Below are positions 62,215 to 64,000 of a DNA stretch of 64,000 bases, piece by piece (position 1 is the first letter of the stretch; each line of letters begins with the position of its first letter). The notes under the pieces are model-generated. The model had not been told where the DNA came from, made no database searches, and saw only the letters and a program-made list of their open reading frames with translations. The translations under genes and the position numbers were made by a program. This DNA is from Amycolatopsis tolypomycina (GTDB lineage: Bacteria; Actinomycetota; Actinomycetes; Mycobacteriales; Pseudonocardiaceae). The stretch covers positions 434,001 to 498,000 of the forward strand of contig NZ_FNSO01000002.1 of assembly GCF_900105945.1 (NCBI RefSeq). The letters run 5' to 3'.

Positions 62215-62532
62215 ATGAACGTCCTCGCGGCCAGTGCCTACGACCTCACCCCGGGCCGGCTCTGGTCCTTGATCGCCGTCGCGTTCGGCGTGGTGGGGGT
62301 GGGCGCGGGCGTACTGGCCCTGCGCCGCGGCCGGGGAGCCGTCGTGGCGCTGGCCGGAGGTTTGGTCGCCGTCGTCATCGGCGGGTGGGTGGTGGCCGCC
62401 GCGAACGGCGGGCCCGGCACCGGCTACGGCATCGTCGGCGGCTACGTCGACCTGGTGATCGGCGCGGTCGCCCTCGTCTTGGGCGGGCTGTCGATGGCAC
62501 GATCGCGCGGTTTTGTCGGTGGTCGCCGCTAG
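62215..62532 (+). CDS. DUF6223-like small membrane protein
   Basis: A 105-residue protein with three hydrophobic segments (LWSLIAVAFGVVGVGAGVLAL, AVVALAGGLVAVVIGGWVVAA, VDLVIGAVALVLGGLSMARS) and the conserved central NGGPGTGYGIVGGYV motif. The pattern resembles the actinobacterial DUF6223 family as I remember it; function unknown. ATG 62215 with GAAGGAG upstream. It is divergent from the NarL-type two-component genes, and its 3' end marks the left side of the IS110 insertion. Confidence 0.78.
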   Translation: MNVLAASAYDLTPGRLWSLIAVAFGVVGVGAGVLALRRGRGAVVALAGGLVAVVIGGWVVAAANGGPGTGYGIVGGYVDLVIGAVALVLGGLSMARSRGFVGGRR

Positions 62533-62534
62533 CG

Positions 62535-63838
62535 TCGGGTCAGTGTCAGGGTGGTGTTGCCGCTGTTGCGGTGGTTGGGATCCTGGCCGCTGGTGACCTG
62601 GCTCGTAGCGTCGCTGCCACCTGCTTGCGGGTTGGCGATCATGCGTTGTGCCGGTCACCGGTGAGCCAGGGCCGACCGGCGTGACTTGATAGGAGCGTGG
62701 CAGCGCCCCCACTGAGGTGTGTCCGCCGGCCGGCCCAGCCGTCCCTTCGAGCTGGAAGGAGACCATCCCCATGGTGGTGATGCTGGGTATCGATGTCCAC
62801 AAGAACACCCACACCGCGGTCGCGGTCGAGCAGGTAGAGCGCAAACTCGACCAGAAGACGGTGCGCGCGACCGATGCCGGTCACCGGCAGCTGCTGCGCT
62901 GGGCACTGCGCAACTGGCCAGACACCGAGCTGACGTTCGCGGTGGAGGACTGCCGGCACGTGTCGACCCGGCTGGAACGAGCGCTGCTCGCCGCAGGCCA
63001 GACCGTGGTCCGGGTCCCGCCGAAGCTGATGGCCGGAGCTCGCTCCTCGGCGCGCACGCGCGGCAAGTCAGACCCGATCGACGCACTGGCCATCGCCCGG
63101 GCCGCGCTGCGCGAACCGAACCTGCCGGCCGCCACACACGACAGCGTCTCCCGCGAGGTCAAACTGCTCGTCGACCACCGCGAAGACCTGGTCAACACCC
63201 GCACCCAGATGCAGAACCGGCTGCGCTGGCACCTACACGAACTCGACCCCGAACTCGACCCCACCGCCCGCAGCCTGGACCGGCTCTGCGAACTCGACCG
63301 GCTCACCGCCTGGCTGGCCCAGCAGCCGGCATCGATGGTGGTGCGCATCGCCACCGAGCTGGTCACCGACATCCGGGCACTCACCGTCCGCGCCAACGCA
63401 CTGGAGCGGGAACTCGCCCAGCGGATGGCTCACCTCGCACCCCGCCTGCTCGCCATACCCGGCTGCGGTGCCCTGACCGCAGCGAAAATCGTCGGCGAAA
63501 CCGCCAACGTGACCCGGTTCCGCTCCGAAGCCTGCTTCGCCATGCACGCCGGCGTCGCCCCCATCCCCGCCTCCTCCGGCAAGACAAACCGACACCGCCT
63601 CGCCCGCGGCGGCAACCGACAACTCAACGCCGCGCTGCACCGCATCGCCGTCACCCAAACCCGCCTGGCCGGCCCCGGCCGCGACTACATCCACCGACGC
63701 CGAACCACCGGAGACACCACCATGGAAGCACTCCGCGCCCTCAAACGACGCCTCGCCCGCGTCGTCTACAACACCCTCCACCACGACACGACCCAACAAC
63801 CAACCACGCTCCCCGCAGCGGCTTGACATAGGAGCAAC
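62535..63838 (+). mobile_element. IS110-family insertion sequence
   Basis: One IS110 transposase gene with about 235 bp of non-coding DNA on its left and only about 12-15 bp on its right. IS110 elements lack terminal inverted repeats, so both borders are approximate. The right end contains TTGACA (63823-63828) overlapping the transposase stop, and CTTGATAGGAGC near 62680 resembles the right-end CTTGACATAGGAGC. In related elements the long non-coding left end encodes a structured bridge RNA and the joined circle ends build a promoter; both fit the layout here. Confidence 0.75.
62771..63826 (+). CDS. IS110 family transposase
   Basis: A 351-residue DEDD recombinase. The N-terminal RuvC-like domain shows Asp8 in LGIDVHKNTH, the glutamate in FAVEDCRH near 60, and the two aspartates in KSDPIDALAIARA near 105; the C-terminal Transposase_20 domain has LLAIPGCGALTAAKIVGE and the ASSGKTNRHRLARGGNRQL segment with the catalytic serine. 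Length is slightly under the family norm of about 400 but all motifs are present, so it looks intact. ATG 62771 lies after GGAAGGAG. Confidence 0.93.
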   Translation: MVVMLGIDVHKNTHTAVAVEQVERKLDQKTVRATDAGHRQLLRWALRNWPDTELTFAVEDCRHVSTRLERALLAAGQTVVRVPPKLMAGARSSARTRGKSDPIDALAIARAALREPNLPAATHDSVSREVKLLVDHREDLVNTRTQMQNRLRWHLHELDPELDPTARSLDRLCELDRLTAWLAQQPASMVVRIATELVTDIRALTVRANALERELAQRMAHLAPRLLAIPGCGALTAAKIVGETANVTRFRSEACFAMHAGVAPIPASSGKTNRHRLARGGNRQLNAALHRIAVTQTRLAGPGRDYIHRRRTTGDTTMEALRALKRRLARVVYNTLHHDTTQQPTTLPAAA

Positions 63839-63840
63839 GC

Positions 63841-64000
63841 ATGTTCGAAATCGACTTCGCCGAGTTCCCGTCCACGTCCGCCGCGGCGTCCGGGCGGTTC
63901 TTCGAGCGCGCGTTCGGCTGGCCGGTGACCCCGTACGGCCCGGACTACACCGACGTCCGGGCCGAGGGCCTCACCCTGGGCTTCCAGTCGAACGCGACCG
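63841..64000 (+). CDS. VOC (glyoxalase-like) protein, C-terminus beyond window
   Basis: The first 53 residues (MFEIDFAEFPSTSAAASGRF, then FERAFGW and YTDVRAEGLTLGFQ) match the start of a VOC-family half repeat. The gene begins immediately after the IS110 right end; its AGGAG ribosome binding site (63830-63834) lies in or at the border of the IS, so its expression may now depend on the element. Function cannot be given from the fragment. Confidence 0.75.
   Translation, partial: MFEIDFAEFPSTSAAASGRFFERAFGWPVTPYGPDYTDVRAEGLTLGFQSNAT

Noticed and set aside
1..64000. tRNA, rRNA or CRISPR loci
   Set aside because: No cloverleaf, rRNA signature or repeat-spacer array was seen on reading either strand.

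Overview
The window is about 64 kb of very GC-rich DNA, with strong GC preference at third codon positions and frequent GTG/TTG starts. The content (F420 biosynthesis genes, dTDP-rhamnose and rhamnosyltransferase genes, lysine-branch dap genes, multi-domain ECF sigma factor, many two-component systems) points to an actinomycete of the Pseudonocardiaceae, most likely Amycolatopsis or a close relative. The gene order fbiA-fbiB / manB-wbbL-rmlD-LCP / fadE25-purE-purK / gtrA / PH protein-birA is recalled from memory as the same backbone as Mycobacterium tuberculosis Rv3261 to Rv3279c, so most of the window is conserved chromosomal core with accessory insertions between the blocks.

Layout. 0-9 kb: a partial unknown gene, a DUF3152 lipoprotein, meso-diaminopimelate/lysine genes (dapE, dapD, dapC) with ferredoxin fdxA, a CHAD protein, and a flavin monooxygenase divergent from its probable TetR repressor. 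9-16 kb: GNAT, cofD/fbiA, fbiB and Nudix genes that overlap one another, a small membrane/GntR cluster, a HhH-GPD DNA glycosylase. 14.8-30 kb: cell-envelope glycan block with manB, wbbL, several GT2/GT4 glycosyltransferases, rmlB-rmlD and two LytR-CpsA-Psr ligases. 30-41 kb: NmrA-like protein, TIGR03089 protein, DoxX, a Tet(M)-like ribosomal protection protein, DUF1206, a secreted lipase, fadE25-like dehydrogenase, an acyl-CoA ligase, purE-purK. 41.8-50.8 kb: two GT87 mannosyltransferases, a degenerate GGDEF protein, a large sigma factor fused to a zinc-finger/membrane/extracellular module, GtrA, an MFS exporter with an NmrA-like partner. 50.8-62.5 kb: regulators (two LuxR proteins, an OmpR-type pair, a NarL-type pair), histidinol phosphatase, a TNT-domain NADase-like protein with a tiny overlapping partner, an HMG-CoA-lyase-like enzyme, PH protein, birA, an NlpC/P60 hydrolase, a decayed DNA alkylation repair gene. 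62.5-64 kb: an IS110-family element inserted just before a VOC-family gene.

Beyond genes, the window has several layers of repeated non-coding sequence. Three families of near-identical perfect palindromes sit mostly at convergent gene ends, where they probably act as bidirectional terminators; one family has also landed in frame inside an acetyltransferase gene. A fourth GC-rich repeat supplies the C-terminal tails of two unrelated proteins. A short motif (GTCC-NN-TGTGGAC in the coding sense) recurs in at least a dozen genes and forces rare codons. Three genes or regions look decayed: a DUF3800-like gene, an AlkD-like gene, and duplicated tail sequence of a glycosyltransferase.

The best candidates for something undescribed are the TNT-domain protein with its overlapping 86-codon gene, the palindrome family embedded in coding sequence, and the recurrent rare-codon motif.
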